Positions 45,106 to 54,036 are shown, numbered from the stretch's first letter. The stretch: DNA of 64,000 nucleotides from CADEFX01 sp046154585 (GCA_046154585.1 JBJXDX010000058.1:4901-68900), one strand, 5' to 3'. Notes: a model not told the origin generated them from the letters alone. Translations and numbers: made by a program.

Positions 45106-46221
45106 TTAGAGCATCCCGGGCCTGAGATAGTTGATGTGCCCCATTTTGCGGCCAGGCCGGGCCTCCCGCTTGCCGTAGAGGTGGAGGCACGCGTCGGGCT
45201 CGGCTGCGAGCGTGAGCCAGGCATCGGCTTCGGGACCGATCAAGTTGACCATCTCGGCATCGGAATGGCGGGTGGTCGGGGCGAGCGGCCAGCCGGCGAC
45301 GGCGCGGATATGATTTTCGAACTGATCGGCCGTGCAGGCATCCATGGTCCAGTGACCGGAATTGTGAACGCGCGGCGCAATCTCGTTGACGAGTAACGGC
45401 TGCGCCGCATCGGGCCCGAGCCAGAACATCTCCACGCCCAAAACGCCGACATAGGACAGCGCCTCGGCAACCTGCCCGGCCATGGCGCGTGCGCGCTGCT
45501 CGAACGCGGCGGGCATGCCGGACGGAACGATCGAGCGGCGCAGGATGCCATCGGCATGCGTATTGCGCGGCACATCGTAGAACACGATCTCGCCATCCTG
45601 GCCGCGCACGACCAGCACGGAGATCTCGAAGGCAAAAGTCACACGCTGCTCCAGCACGCACGGAACCTGGCCAAACTGCTGCCACGCGGCGTCCAACTCG
45701 TCCGCCGTGCGTACGGTGGCCTGGCCTTTTCCGTCATAGCCGAGGCGCGACGTTTTCAGGATGCCGGGCGCTTTCCACGAAGCCAGTGCCCCGCGCCCTG
45801 CGCCCAGATCGTCACGCGTGCGGATGGCCGCAAACGGCGCAACGGAAATGCCAAGGTCCGAGATGAATGCTTTTTCGACGATCCGGTCTTGCGCCACGGC
45901 CAGGGCCTTGGGTCCGGGATGGACGGGCACCCGCTGGATCAGGTGCTGCGCCGCGTCGACCGGAACGTTCTCGAATTCGTACGTAACGACATCGACGGCG
46001 CGCGCGAATTCATCGAGGCGTACGAGATTATCGTAGCCGCCGACCGAATGCGCACCGGCCACATCGAACGCGGGACCGGAGTCGTCGGCATAGACGTGTG
46101 TGCGAAAGCCGAGGCGACTGGCGGCCTGCGCCAGCATGCGTCCGAGCTGGCCGCTGCCCAGGATGCCGATGACGGATCGCGGCGGCAGCCCGGCCAAGTG
46201 CTCAACCTTCCGAAGGGGCAT
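45106..46221 (-). CDS. purK: 5-(carboxyamino)imidazole ribonucleotide synthase
   Basis: The 371-residue ATP-grasp enzyme converts AIR, bicarbonate and ATP to N5-CAIR in purine synthesis. SVIGILGSGQLGRMLAQAAS starts the protein. LKTSRLGYDGKGQATVRT, MFWLGPDAAQPLLVNEIAPR and RVHNSGHWTMDACTADQFEN are diagnostic. The start at 46221 overlaps the purE end by 20 bp; starts slightly downstream are also possible. The product goes to PurE, encoded just upstream. Confidence 0.95.
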   Translation of the reverse strand: MPLRKVEHLAGLPPRSVIGILGSGQLGRMLAQAASRLGFRTHVYADDSGPAFDVAGAHSVGGYDNLVRLDEFARAVDVVTYEFENVPVDAAQHLIQRVPVHPGPKALAVAQDRIVEKAFISDLGISVAPFAAIRTRDDLGAGRGALASWKAPGILKTSRLGYDGKGQATVRTADELDAAWQQFGQVPCVLEQRVTFAFEISVLVVRGQDGEIVFYDVPRNTHADGILRRSIVPSGMPAAFEQRARAMAGQVAEALSYVGVLGVEMFWLGPDAAQPLLVNEIAPRVHNSGHWTMDACTADQFENHIRAVAGWPLAPTTRHSDAEMVNLIGPEADAWLTLAAEPDACLHLYGKREARPGRKMGHINYLRPGML

Positions 46222-46696
46222 CGGCGACGTCCGCGGTCTGGCGCGCGCGCCAGGCATCGATGCGTTTGGCGAGCGCCGGATCGGACAGCGCCAGGATCTG
46301 TGCCGCGAGCAGACCCGCATTGGCAGCCCCCGCTTCGCCGATGGCCAGCGGGCCGACCGGAATTCCGGCCGGCATCTGCACGATCGACAACAGGCTGTCC
46401 TGGCCATCGAGCGCGCTCGACCGGACCGGAACGCCCAAGACGGGCAACGTGGTCATGGATGCCGTCATGCCCGGCAGATGCGCCGCGCCGCCCGCCCCCG
46501 CGATGATCACCTTGAAGCCCGCCTCGCGCGCACCCTTGGCGAATTTGTAAAGGCGCTCCGGCGTGCGGTGAGCCGACACGATCCGAGCGGTGTGCGGAAC
46601 TTTCAAGTCCGTGAGAACGGCGGCCGCCGCACGCATGGTGGGCCAATCGGACTGGCTGCCCATGATGATGGCGACCGATGCGCGGGTGTCGGCCAT
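46202..46696 (-). CDS. purE: N5-carboxyaminoimidazole ribonucleotide mutase
   Basis: The 164-residue class I PurE moves the carboxylate of N5-CAIR to give CAIR. VAIIMGSQSDWPTMRAAAAV, RIVSAHRTPERLYKFAKGA, and IAGAGGAAHLPGMTASMT hold the active-site Ser, Asp and His. The start at 46696 is chosen over longer in-frame versions that add non-conserved residues. It is coupled to purK by overlap. Confidence 0.96.
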   Translation of the reverse strand: MADTRASVAIIMGSQSDWPTMRAAAAVLTDLKVPHTARIVSAHRTPERLYKFAKGAREAGFKVIIAGAGGAAHLPGMTASMTTLPVLGVPVRSSALDGQDSLLSIVQMPAGIPVGPLAIGEAGAANAGLLAAQILALSDPALAKRIDAWRARQTADVADAPSEG

Positions 46697-46850
46697 GATT
46701 CTGTTCGACAGCTCCTCGGCAGCATTCCGGGCTGCTGCACATGAAATAACCTGCCGGCCGGACCGACGGATTGATTGCCTTTTTCTATGGGGGAACAGTT
46801 GCGCCGGCAAGCACGCCCGTAAGGGCCAGTAAATCAGCCGCCTTACCGGC

Positions 46851-47057
46851 CTACGCAATAATATCGGGCGTCAGCTGATCTTCGACCGACTTGATCTGAT
46901 CCTTGAGTTGCAGCTTCCTCTTTTTCAGTCGCTTGATCTGAAGCTGGTCGGCATGCCCCTTGTCCTCAAGCCCCAAAATCTCGGTGTCGAGGTCGCGATG
47001 CTCCATCTGGAGCTTGGCAAGAAATTCGCGCAATTCGCGTTCGTTCGATCGCTGCAT
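46851..47057 (-). CDS. YdcH family (DUF465) protein
   Basis: The 68-residue protein is a two-helix hairpin with a high charge, typical of DUF465: LREFLAKLQMEHRDLDTEIL and IKRLKKRKLQLKDQIKSVED. The function of the family is unknown. It lies 154 bp before purE on the same strand and is divergent from a second DUF465 gene at 47330. Confidence 0.85.
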   Translation of the reverse strand: MQRSNERELREFLAKLQMEHRDLDTEILGLEDKGHADQLQIKRLKKRKLQLKDQIKSVEDQLTPDIIA

Positions 47058-47329
47058 CCGGCGATGCTCACACCTCTCGCCCGATCCCGACGCAGGCGTT
47101 CACTGGCGCAGTATCACTGTGAAATCCACACGACGCAAGCCACCGCCATGGCCAACTCTTGCCTGCGCACAAGGTTTCCATCGCGTTACCGGCGCCGGCC
47201 GGGAAGAGCGGTTGCCTATGGCACCCGGACGTCTCCACAGGCCCCGGATTCACGGCTTGTCCCGTTAGACAGGACGTCATTTGCGTGTCACACTTCCCCG
47301 TGGCTTCAACGACCCCACGGAGGCTAAAG

Positions 47330-47506
47330 ATGTCGCTTGCGGCACATCTCGCAGAGCTGTCCGAGAAGCACAAGCTTCTTGAGCGCCGGATTGAAGAAGA
47401 GCTATCCCGGCCCGGCTCCAGTGATATCGACATTACGAAATTAAAGCGAGAGAAGCTCAAGCTTAAGGAAGAGATCGTCCGGCTGGAAACGAGAACCCGG
47501 CACTAA
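47330..47506 (+). CDS. YdcH family (DUF465) protein, second copy
   Basis: The 58-residue protein shows the same helix-hairpin pattern (MSLAAHLAELSEKHKLLERR and ITKLKREKLKLKEEIVRLET). The start at 47330 follows GGAGG. An in-frame extension back to 47159 lies in non-coding DNA. The 272-bp space between the two divergent copies holds no other gene that I can support. Confidence 0.8.
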   Translation: MSLAAHLAELSEKHKLLERRIEEELSRPGSSDIDITKLKREKLKLKEEIVRLETRTRH

Positions 47507-47577
47507 TCCGGTTCCGGCAGAGGACACTGGCCCTTGCCCGATCAAACAGCGCGCTGCGCACGCGAAATCTGCGCGGC

Positions 47578-48427
47578 CTAGGTTTTGTTGCGCTGAGTGA
47601 CCAGAGTTCCGACCACGATCAGCGCCGCGCCGGCAAGCGCCGACGCCGTCGGCAACTCGCCGAAAAAGATGTATCCGAACAGAGTCGCCCATACAAGGAC
47701 ACGTACGTAATCGGTGCCAGTCTCGCAGCCTCCGCGCCGGCGAACGCCAGCGCCAGCAGGTAGTGGCCCGCAACCCCGATAGCACCGATCAGGGCGAACA
47801 GCGCCAGATCATATCCTTCCAAAGGCACCCAAACGTAGGCCGCCGGCAGGGCCAAGATGAGACTTGGGCCGAGGTTCTGGAAAAAGACGATAGTGGGCAG
47901 TGGATCGCGCGTCGCTCGCGCCCTGAGCAGAACCATCACGAGCCCGTACGCCATCGATGATATCACCGCGGCAAGCGCGCCGAGCCAGGCCAAAGAGGAG
48001 TAGCTCGCGTCACCGATCCGGGCGCCGGCGATCAGCAGCATGCCGGCGAGCCCCGCGGCGAGCGCGATGCTGATGCGGGAGTCGATTCTTTCCCCAGCAG
48101 AAGCACGCCGAACAGCACCATGAACAGCGGCGAGACGAACGACAGCGCGATAGCCTCCGCCAATGGCAGCACGGATAAGGCGAAGAAGAACGTCGTCGCG
48201 ACCACCACGACCAGCAGGGAACGCGTCCCGTTGAAGACAATGGTTTCGCGGCCGGGCCATCCGGGCCGCATGAACGCCAGCAGCAGCGTTGCGCCGATGA
48301 GACCGAACGAGAACCGCAGCCAGACGATCTGGAATGTCGGATAGCGCGCCGTCAGCAGCTTGATGAATGCGTCCATCAGCGACAGCAGGCCGTCGGCGAC
48401 GACCACGAGTAAGATCGGGCGGGACAT
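47578..48427 (-). pseudogene. DMT (EamA) family transporter, two frameshifts
   Basis: The three reading frames together encode one ten-helix EamA transporter of normal length (about 280 residues). Frame 1 covers 48427 to about 48095 (MSRPILLVVVADGLLSLMDA to GVLLLGKE). Frame 2 runs to about 47700 (RIDSRISIALAAGLAGMLLI to GAEAARLAPITYV). Frame 3 ends at the stop at 47578 (LVWATLFGYIFFGELPTASA and VVGTLVTQRNKT). The first break fits the loss of one base in the C4 run at 48092-48095 (G on the coding strand). The second is within about 47696-47704. Either a recent pseudogene or two sequencing errors. Confidence 0.8.
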
Positions 48428-48471
48428 GAGAATCTATGACGTTCAGGCGGGTTAGACGACCACCACCTAAC

Positions 48472-48744
48472 CTAGATGCAGTTCAGCAGGTCCTCCTCAC
48501 CCACCGTACAGATCTTGCCGTCAGCTCGCCGACAGTGGGAATCCACCCAAAGGATTCCGAAATTGCATGACGGTATTCCGTCGCCGCCCCACGTACTGGC
48601 TGGCTTCGGGGCGGGCCGTTTGGCCTGCTTCTTGGCCTTCTGCTTTGTTGCGCGCTTCTCTTGTTGTGCTTCCGCCGGTGCTGTTGACGGAAGTAGGGCC
48701 AAGGATGCGACGGCGATCGCAACAGCCACGTTGACAGCGCGCAT
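48472..48744 (-). CDS. Small secreted Lys/Ala-rich protein
   Basis: The 90-residue protein has a signal peptide (AVAIAVASLALLPSTAPAEA), a Lys/Ala/Pro-rich linker (KQKAKKQAKRPAPKP) and a short C-terminal part with cysteines (GIPSCNFGILWVDSHCRRAD and a CI end). No family is recognised. It lies between the broken transporter and the acyl-CoA synthetase on the same strand. Confidence 0.6.
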   Translation of the reverse strand: MRAVNVAVAIAVASLALLPSTAPAEAQQEKRATKQKAKKQAKRPAPKPASTWGGDGIPSCNFGILWVDSHCRRADGKICTVGEEDLLNCI

Positions 48745-48846
48745 GAGCAGCCTCCCCTAGCCGATCAGGCAACCTGTCGCCCAGACGCTCGCGCGTCAAC
48801 GAAGAAGGCCGTCACAACGAATGCGTCCCGTAGTGCGATAGTCCAG

Positions 48847-50475
48847 TCACACCGACTTCGCAATGTCGCGCAGCTTGAACTTCTGAATCTTGCCGGTGCT
48901 GGTCTTGGGAATGTCGCCGAACACAACGTGACGCGGGCATTTGTAGCTCGCGAGATTGGCGCGGCAGTACAGGATGATCTCGTCAGATGTCACCGTCGTG
49001 CCCGGCTTCAGCTCGACGAAGGCGCACGGCGTCTCGCCCCATTTGTCGTCGGGCTTGGCGACGACCGCCGCATGCGCGACGGCAGGATGCTTGAAGAGCA
49101 CATCCTCGACCTCGATGGAGGAGATGTTTTCGCCGCCTGAAATGATGATGTCCTTGGAACGGTCCTTGATCTGGATATAGCCATCCGGATGCAGGACGCC
49201 GAGATCGCCGGAATGAAACCAACCGCCTTCGAAGGCTTCGCGCGTCGCCTTCTCGTTCTTGAGGTAGCCCTTCATGACGATGTTGCCGCGAAACATGACC
49301 TCGCCCAGCGTTTGACCATCAGCCGGCACGGGCGTCATCGTGCTGGTATCCATGACGGTCAGGCCGTCGAGCGGAGCGTAACGCACACCCTGGCGCGCCT
49401 TTTTCGCGGCCTGGACGGCAGGCGCCAGCGCATTCCACTCGGTGTGCCACTCATTGACGACGGCGGGGCCATAGGTCTCCGTCAATCCATAGACATGTGT
49501 GACGTCGAAGCCCGCGTCGCTCATGGCCGCGAGCACGGCCTCAGGCGGCGGCGCGGCAGCCGTCACGAACTGCACTGTGTGCGGCAAGGCCCTTTTGTCC
49601 TCTGGCGCAGCGTTGAGCAGGGTCGACATGACGATCGGGGCACCGCACAGGTGCGTGACCTTGTGCTCGGCGATGGCGTCGAACATCGGTTTGGCACGCA
49701 CCCAGCGCAAGCACACGTGGGTGCCGGCCACAACCGAAAGCGTCCAGGGGAAGCACCAGCCGTTGCAGTGGAACATCGGCAGCGTCCACAGATAGACGGG
49801 ATGCCGGCCCATGCCGGCCGCAACGACGTTGCCGTAGCACATCAGCGCTGCGCCGCGATGGTGATAGACGACGCCTTTAGGATTTCCGGTCGTCCCGGAG
49901 GTGTAGTTGAGCGCGATGGCATCCCATTCGTCGTCTGGGCGCCGCCATTCGAAGCTCGGATCGCCGCCGGCCACGAAATCGTCGTACTCGATGCTGCCCA
50001 GCCGCTCGCCGGTTTGGGGAAATTCGCGATCGTCATAGTCGATGATGAACGGCTTCACCTTGGCCAGCGCCAGTGCGGCTTTCATCACCGGCGCAAACTC
50101 GCGGTCCGTGATGAGTATCCTCGTCTCGGCATGATCGAGCTGAAAGGCGATGATCGCCGCGTCGAGCCGCGTGTTGATCGAGTGTAAAGCGGCCCCGGTC
50201 ATGGGCACGCCGTAGTGCGCCTCCAGCATCGGCGGGGTGTTGGGCAGCATCACTGACACCGTGTCGCCCGGGCCGATGCCCTGTGAGGAAAGCCCCGACG
50301 ACAGCCGGCGCGCGCGTGCATTGAGCTCCGCGTAGGTCCGCCGCAGCCCCCCGTGAATCACGGCCGGGTGGTTGGGATACACCAGCGCGGAGCGCTCGAG
50401 GAAGATCAGCGGCGTCAGCGGCTGATAATTGGCCGGAGTCCGATCCAGATTCTGCGCGTAAGGATTGGCGGGCAT
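48847..50475 (-). CDS. AMP-binding acyl-CoA synthetase (DmdB-like)
   Basis: The 542-residue enzyme adenylates a carboxylic acid and forms its CoA thioester. The ATP motif is ALNYTSGTTGNPKGVVYHH. The middle domain holds YGLTETYGPAVVNEWHTEW, and the C-terminal domain has HSGDLGVLHPDGYIQIKDRS and the catalytic Lys in KTSTGKIQKFKLRD. It resembles medium-chain fatty acid or 3-methylthiopropionate (DmdB-type) ligases. It is divergent from the propionyl-CoA synthetase. Confidence 0.93.
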   Translation of the reverse strand: MPANPYAQNLDRTPANYQPLTPLIFLERSALVYPNHPAVIHGGLRRTYAELNARARRLSSGLSSQGIGPGDTVSVMLPNTPPMLEAHYGVPMTGAALHSINTRLDAAIIAFQLDHAETRILITDREFAPVMKAALALAKVKPFIIDYDDREFPQTGERLGSIEYDDFVAGGDPSFEWRRPDDEWDAIALNYTSGTTGNPKGVVYHHRGAALMCYGNVVAAGMGRHPVYLWTLPMFHCNGWCFPWTLSVVAGTHVCLRWVRAKPMFDAIAEHKVTHLCGAPIVMSTLLNAAPEDKRALPHTVQFVTAAAPPPEAVLAAMSDAGFDVTHVYGLTETYGPAVVNEWHTEWNALAPAVQAAKKARQGVRYAPLDGLTVMDTSTMTPVPADGQTLGEVMFRGNIVMKGYLKNEKATREAFEGGWFHSGDLGVLHPDGYIQIKDRSKDIIISGGENISSIEVEDVLFKHPAVAHAAVVAKPDDKWGETPCAFVELKPGTTVTSDEIILYCRANLASYKCPRHVVFGDIPKTSTGKIQKFKLRDIAKSV

Positions 50476-50638
50476 TTCCGTCGTCCAAGGCTCGATGCGA
50501 CCCTGGCAACCTACTGGAAGGGCGCCATGGCTTCAACGCGGCCTTGCCTCTTGCTCCCGCGCTCGCAACAATGCCGCCAACAGTCGAAAATCCGGCGCCG
50601 CGCCCGCGTGTGAGCCGGCCATGAGGAGGATACCCATC

Positions 50639-52561
50639 GTGAGCCGCTACCATGAGGTCTATGCCGCCTGGAAGAAGGACCCGGAGGCGTTCTGGGCAGA
50701 GGCGGCGCGGGACATCGACTGGTACAACCTTTGGGACAAAGTCTTCGACCCCTATGCCGGCGAATACGGCCGCTGGTTTGCCGGCGCCGAGTGCAACACG
50801 GCCTACAACTGCCTCGATCGCCATGTGCTGCGCGGGCGCGGCGGACAGAAGGCGCTGATCTACGACAGCCCCGTCACCAAGCAGACGAAAAGCTTCACCT
50901 ACGCCGGGCTGCGCGACGAAGTGGCCGTCTTCGGGGCGGTCCTGCAGGACCTCGGCGTGAAAAAGGGCGACCGGGTCATCATCTACCTGCCGATGATCCC
51001 CGAGGCGGCCATTGCCATGCTGGCGTGCGCCCGCATCGGCGCGGTGCATTCAGTGGTGTTCGGCGGCTTTGCGGCGAGCGAACTTGCGACGCGCATCAAC
51101 GACTCCAAACCCGTCGCCATCGTCTCGGCGAGCTGCGGCATCGAGACGGCACGCATCATTCCCTACAAACCCCTCCTGGATAAGGCGATCGAGCTTGCGA
51201 CGCACAAGCCGTCCGCCTGCCTCGTCTATCAGCGGCCCATGCAGACGGCGGCGTTGATCGAAGGGCGCGATCATGACTGGGAGGCGCTCGTCGCAGACGC
51301 GAAGGCGCGCGGTCGGCGCGCCGGATGCACGGTCGTGGCGGCGACCGACCCGCTCTACATTCTCTACACCTCGGGCACGACAGGCGAACCGAAAGGCGTG
51401 GTGCGCGACAACGGCGGCCACATGGTGGCGCTCAAATGGTCGATGAAGAACCACTATGGGGTTGATCCGGGCGATGTGTTCTGGGCCGCGTCCGACGTCG
51501 GCTGGGTGGTCGGTCACAGCTATATCGTCTACGCGCCGCTGCTGCATGGATGCACGAGCATTCTCTACGAAGGAAAGCCGGTCGGTACGCCCGACGCCGG
51601 CGCGTTCTGGCGCGTGATCGCTGAGCATCGCGTGGCAGCCATGTTCACCGCACCTACCGCCTTTCGCGCCATCAAAAAAGAAGATCCGCAAGGCGAGCAC
51701 GTCAAACGCTACGACTTGCGCGCCTTCCGCACGCTGTTTCTCGCCGGTGAGCGCGCCGATCCCGAGACGATCAAATGGGCCGAGGCGCATCTGGGCGTGC
51801 CGGTGCTCGATCACTGGTGGCAGACGGAAACGGGCTGGCCTATTGCGGGCAATCCTGTCGGGCTCGGCCAACTGCCGGTCAAGTACGGCTCGCCGACGGT
51901 GCCGATGCCCGGCTACGAGTTGCATGCGCTCGATGAAAAGGGACGGCAGCTTGCGGCCGGGCAGACAGGCACGCTGGCCATCAAGCTGCCGTTGCCGCCG
52001 TCATCGCTGCCGACGCTGTGGAACAACAACGAGCGCTTCCGTCGCAGCTATCTCACAGAGTTCGACGGCTACTACACGACATCCGATGCCGGTTACATCG
52101 ACGCTGACGGGTATATCTATGTGATGGCGCGCACGGACGACGTCATCAATGTGGCGGGACACCGGCTTTCGACCGGGCAGATGGAAGAGGTTGTCGCCAA
52201 GCACAAGGACGTCGGCGAATGCGCCGTCATCGGCGTGGCTGACGACATGAAGGGTCAGGTGCCGGCCGGCTTCATCGTCCTCAACGCGGATGTCAACCGC
52301 AATCCCGAGGACATCGAGCAGGAGGTGGTGAAGCTGGTGCGCGACGAGATCGGGCCCGTTGCCGCCTTCAAGACGGTCATGACCGTGCCGCGGCTGCCGA
52401 AAACACGCTCCGGGAAAATATTGCGCGGGACGATGCGGCAGATTGCCGACGGCGAGCCTTGGAAAATGCCCGCCACCGTCGACGATCCCGCCATCCTGGA
52501 GGAAATTACCGGCGCGCTGAAAAAACGCGGAATGGGTGGCGGGCCGGAGGGCGCGAGCTAG
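50639..52561 (+). CDS. prpE: Propionyl-CoA synthetase (PrpE-like acyl-CoA synthetase)
   Basis: The 640-residue enzyme has an ACS N-terminal domain (MSRYHEVYAAWKKDPEAFWA), ATP motif ILYTSGTTGEPKGVV, and the motif DHWWQTETGWPIAGNP found in acetyl/propionyl-CoA synthetases. The catalytic Lys is in RLPKTRSGKILRGTMRQIAD. The N-terminal KDPEAFWAEAARDIDWY and length fit PrpE better than Acs. The start is GTG 50639, nine bases after AGGAGG; an in-frame ATG at 50621 overlaps that site. It makes propionyl-CoA from propionate and ends 4 bp into the convergent small gene. Confidence 0.9.
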   Translation: MSRYHEVYAAWKKDPEAFWAEAARDIDWYNLWDKVFDPYAGEYGRWFAGAECNTAYNCLDRHVLRGRGGQKALIYDSPVTKQTKSFTYAGLRDEVAVFGAVLQDLGVKKGDRVIIYLPMIPEAAIAMLACARIGAVHSVVFGGFAASELATRINDSKPVAIVSASCGIETARIIPYKPLLDKAIELATHKPSACLVYQRPMQTAALIEGRDHDWEALVADAKARGRRAGCTVVAATDPLYILYTSGTTGEPKGVVRDNGGHMVALKWSMKNHYGVDPGDVFWAASDVGWVVGHSYIVYAPLLHGCTSILYEGKPVGTPDAGAFWRVIAEHRVAAMFTAPTAFRAIKKEDPQGEHVKRYDLRAFRTLFLAGERADPETIKWAEAHLGVPVLDHWWQTETGWPIAGNPVGLGQLPVKYGSPTVPMPGYELHALDEKGRQLAAGQTGTLAIKLPLPPSSLPTLWNNNERFRRSYLTEFDGYYTTSDAGYIDADGYIYVMARTDDVINVAGHRLSTGQMEEVVAKHKDVGECAVIGVADDMKGQVPAGFIVLNADVNRNPEDIEQEVVKLVRDEIGPVAAFKTVMTVPRLPKTRSGKILRGTMRQIADGEPWKMPATVDDPAILEEITGALKKRGMGGGPEGAS

Positions 52562-52722
52562 AGTCCTGCAGCGAACGCGATGATCGCAAGGGCGCCTGCG
52601 AACATCGGCAAGGCCATTGACCCCTTCGATTGCTGCGCCTTTCTTGCGAGCGGCCCGTAGTCTTCGGCGACCATTGCCGCGCGCGCCGCTGCTTCCAATG
52701 TGTCGGGCTGGCTTCGGGTCAT
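52558..52722 (-). CDS. Small membrane protein, likely in the general stress regulon
   Basis: The 54-residue protein starts MTRSQPDTLEAAARAAMVAE. A charged region is followed by a single C-terminal hydrophobic helix (MALPMFAGALAIIAFAAGL) that ends the protein. An EcfG-type promoter lies 41 bp upstream. Its stop overlaps the prpE stop by 4 bp. The family is not recognised; it has the size and shape of small stress-induced tail-anchored proteins. Confidence 0.65.
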   Translation of the reverse strand: MTRSQPDTLEAAARAAMVAEDYGPLARKAQQSKGSMALPMFAGALAIIAFAAGL

Positions 52723-52762
52723 GTCGTGACGCTCCCTCGGCGTGATGACGTCTGAAGCGCAC

Positions 52763-52788
52763 AACGCGATCTACGCCTCACGCGTTCC
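52763..52788 (-). promoter_or_regulatory. EcfG promoter for the small membrane gene
   Basis: On the minus strand GGAAC (52788-52784) is followed after 17 bases by CGTT (52766-52763). The EcfG consensus is GGAAC-N16/17-CGTT. It lies 41 bp before the start at 52722. Confidence 0.7.
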
Positions 52789-52822
52789 CAGCGCCGGCCG
52801 CGCACTCTTACCCCAAGGCGCG

Positions 52823-52847
52823 GGAACTCGGTTGCCCAGGCTGCGTT
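52823..52847 (+). promoter_or_regulatory. EcfG promoter for the 25-residue ORF
   Basis: GGAAC-N16-CGTT matches the general-stress promoter consensus exactly. The CGTT ends 37 bp before the tiny ORF at 52885. It is divergent from the EcfG promoter at 52763-52788, with 34 bp between them. Confidence 0.75.
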
Positions 52848-52884
52848 GTTCCACCAATCGACACTTGAAATCTGGAGCACCAGC

Positions 52885-52962
52885 ATGAGGCCCGTCCTTC
52901 TGTGGATCCTTGGACTCCCGATCCCCGTGATCATCCTTCTGTACCTGTTCAACGTCCTTTGA
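52885..52962 (+). CDS. 25-residue membrane peptide
   Basis: This short ORF reads MRPVLLWILGLPIPVIILLY with a tail LFNVL and stop, almost wholly hydrophobic, so it is one membrane helix. GGAG lies eight bases before the ATG, and an EcfG promoter lies upstream. Tiny proteins of the form LLWILGxPIPxIILL are found in other alphaproteobacteria, from memory and unverified here. It stands before the nepR promoter, so it is probably a separate stress-induced transcript. Function unknown. Confidence 0.7.
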   Translation: MRPVLLWILGLPIPVIILLYLFNVL

Positions 52963-52990
52963 GCGCATTCCCGGGGCTCCTCGCCCGCCG

Positions 52991-53015
52991 GGAACCTTGG
53001 GCAACGACACGCGTT
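52991..53015 (+). promoter_or_regulatory. EcfG promoter for nepR-ecfG
   Basis: GGAACC with CGTT after GGAAC-N16 is an exact consensus match. CGTT ends 65 bp before nepR. It gives positive autoregulation of ecfG. Confidence 0.85.
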
Positions 53016-53079
53016 TCTGCTCGACATCCCAATTGCCGGCAGACCGCCGCTCTTTCTTCCGAGGGGTATCCAACGGGTC

Positions 53080-53388
53080 ATGAACCGCAAAAATGACGAT
53101 AGAGGCGGCAAGATCGCGGAATTTCGGTCGCATGCCGAACCGCATGATGCACGTGGCGGACTGGGCATCGAACGCCCGCAGGGCAACGGCCAGTTGCGCC
53201 AGAAGCTGCCTCCCGAGGTCCATGCTTTTCTCGGACACCGTCTCCGGGCCGCTTATAGCGATCTCGTCAACGAGCCGGTTCCGGGCGCGCTGCTTGATCT
53301 GCTGGACCGTCTGAGGGCCCAAGAGTTCGAAGCAAAAAGCAGCGGCGGCGTCGTTCAGGGCACAAACGAAGCGAAGGAGAAGGCGTAG
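53080..53388 (+). CDS. nepR: Anti-sigma factor NepR
   Basis: The 102-residue protein carries the NepR core LRAAYSDLVNEPVPGALLDL followed by LDRL, preceded by a long charged N-terminal tail. NepR holds EcfG inactive and is captured by phosphorylated PhyR (partner switch). Its stop overlaps the ecfG GTG start by one base, so the two are coupled. The N-terminus is loosely conserved, so the start at 53080 is not certain. Confidence 0.9.
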   Translation: MNRKNDDRGGKIAEFRSHAEPHDARGGLGIERPQGNGQLRQKLPPEVHAFLGHRLRAAYSDLVNEPVPGALLDLLDRLRAQEFEAKSSGGVVQGTNEAKEKA

Positions 53389-53948
53389 TGAGCGCTCCCG
53401 AGCAAGACAACCTCCGAGCACCTCTGATCGCGGCGGTGCCGAACCTCAGGGCTTTCGCAATCTCGCTCTGCGGCGACGTCGACCGTGCGGACGATCTGGT
53501 GCAGGAAACCCTGGTCAAGGCCTGGAACAAGCTGAGCAGCTTTGAGCAGGGGACCAATTTCAAAGCGTGGCTTTTCACCATTCTGCGCAACACGTACTTT
53601 TCCGAACGCCGCAAGCTGCGTCGCGAGGTCAAGGACTCGGATGGCGAATATGCGGCGCGGCTGTCCGTCCCGGCTGAACAGCACGGACACATGGACATGG
53701 TGGATTTCAAGGCCGCCCTTTCGCGCCTGTCCGACGACCAGCGTGAAGCACTCATTCTCATCGGAGCAGAAGGATTTTCCTATGAGGAAGTGGCGGCGAT
53801 CTGCGGTTGCGCCGTGGGTACCGTAAAAAGCCGTGTCAACCGGGCGCGCGTCAGACTGGCGGAATTGCTGCACGTGGAAAGTGCCGGTGATTTCGGCCCT
53901 GAAGCTGCGACGGGCCCTGTTCTGGTCGGCGCTCTCACGCGATCGTGA
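53388..53948 (+). CDS. ecfG: ECF sigma factor of the general stress response
   Basis: The 186-residue sigma factor (sigT, rpoE2 in other species) has region 2 around DRADDLVQETLVKAWNKLSS and FKAWLFTILRNTYFSERRKL, and region 4 around LSDDQREALILIGAEGFSYE and CAVGTVKSRVNRARVRLAEL. GTG start, one base overlap with nepR. It recognises GGAAC-N16/17-CGTT promoters, several of which are in this window. Confidence 0.95.
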   Translation: MSAPEQDNLRAPLIAAVPNLRAFAISLCGDVDRADDLVQETLVKAWNKLSSFEQGTNFKAWLFTILRNTYFSERRKLRREVKDSDGEYAARLSVPAEQHGHMDMVDFKAALSRLSDDQREALILIGAEGFSYEEVAAICGCAVGTVKSRVNRARVRLAELLHVESAGDFGPEAATGPVLVGALTRS

Positions 53949-53974
53949 CGCCAAACTTGCCTCGCAGGCCGCAG

Positions 53975-53999
53975 GGAACCAACACGTCCCGCAAGCGTT
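53975..53999 (+). promoter_or_regulatory. EcfG promoter for phyR
   Basis: GGAACC with CGTT after GGAAC-N16 (53975-53999) lies 38 bp before phyR. It begins 27 bp after the ecfG stop, so phyR is under direct EcfG control. Confidence 0.85.
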
Positions 54000-54036
54000 G
54001 AGGTACGATTTTGTGCCTGCCTACAGGGAGATGGGG

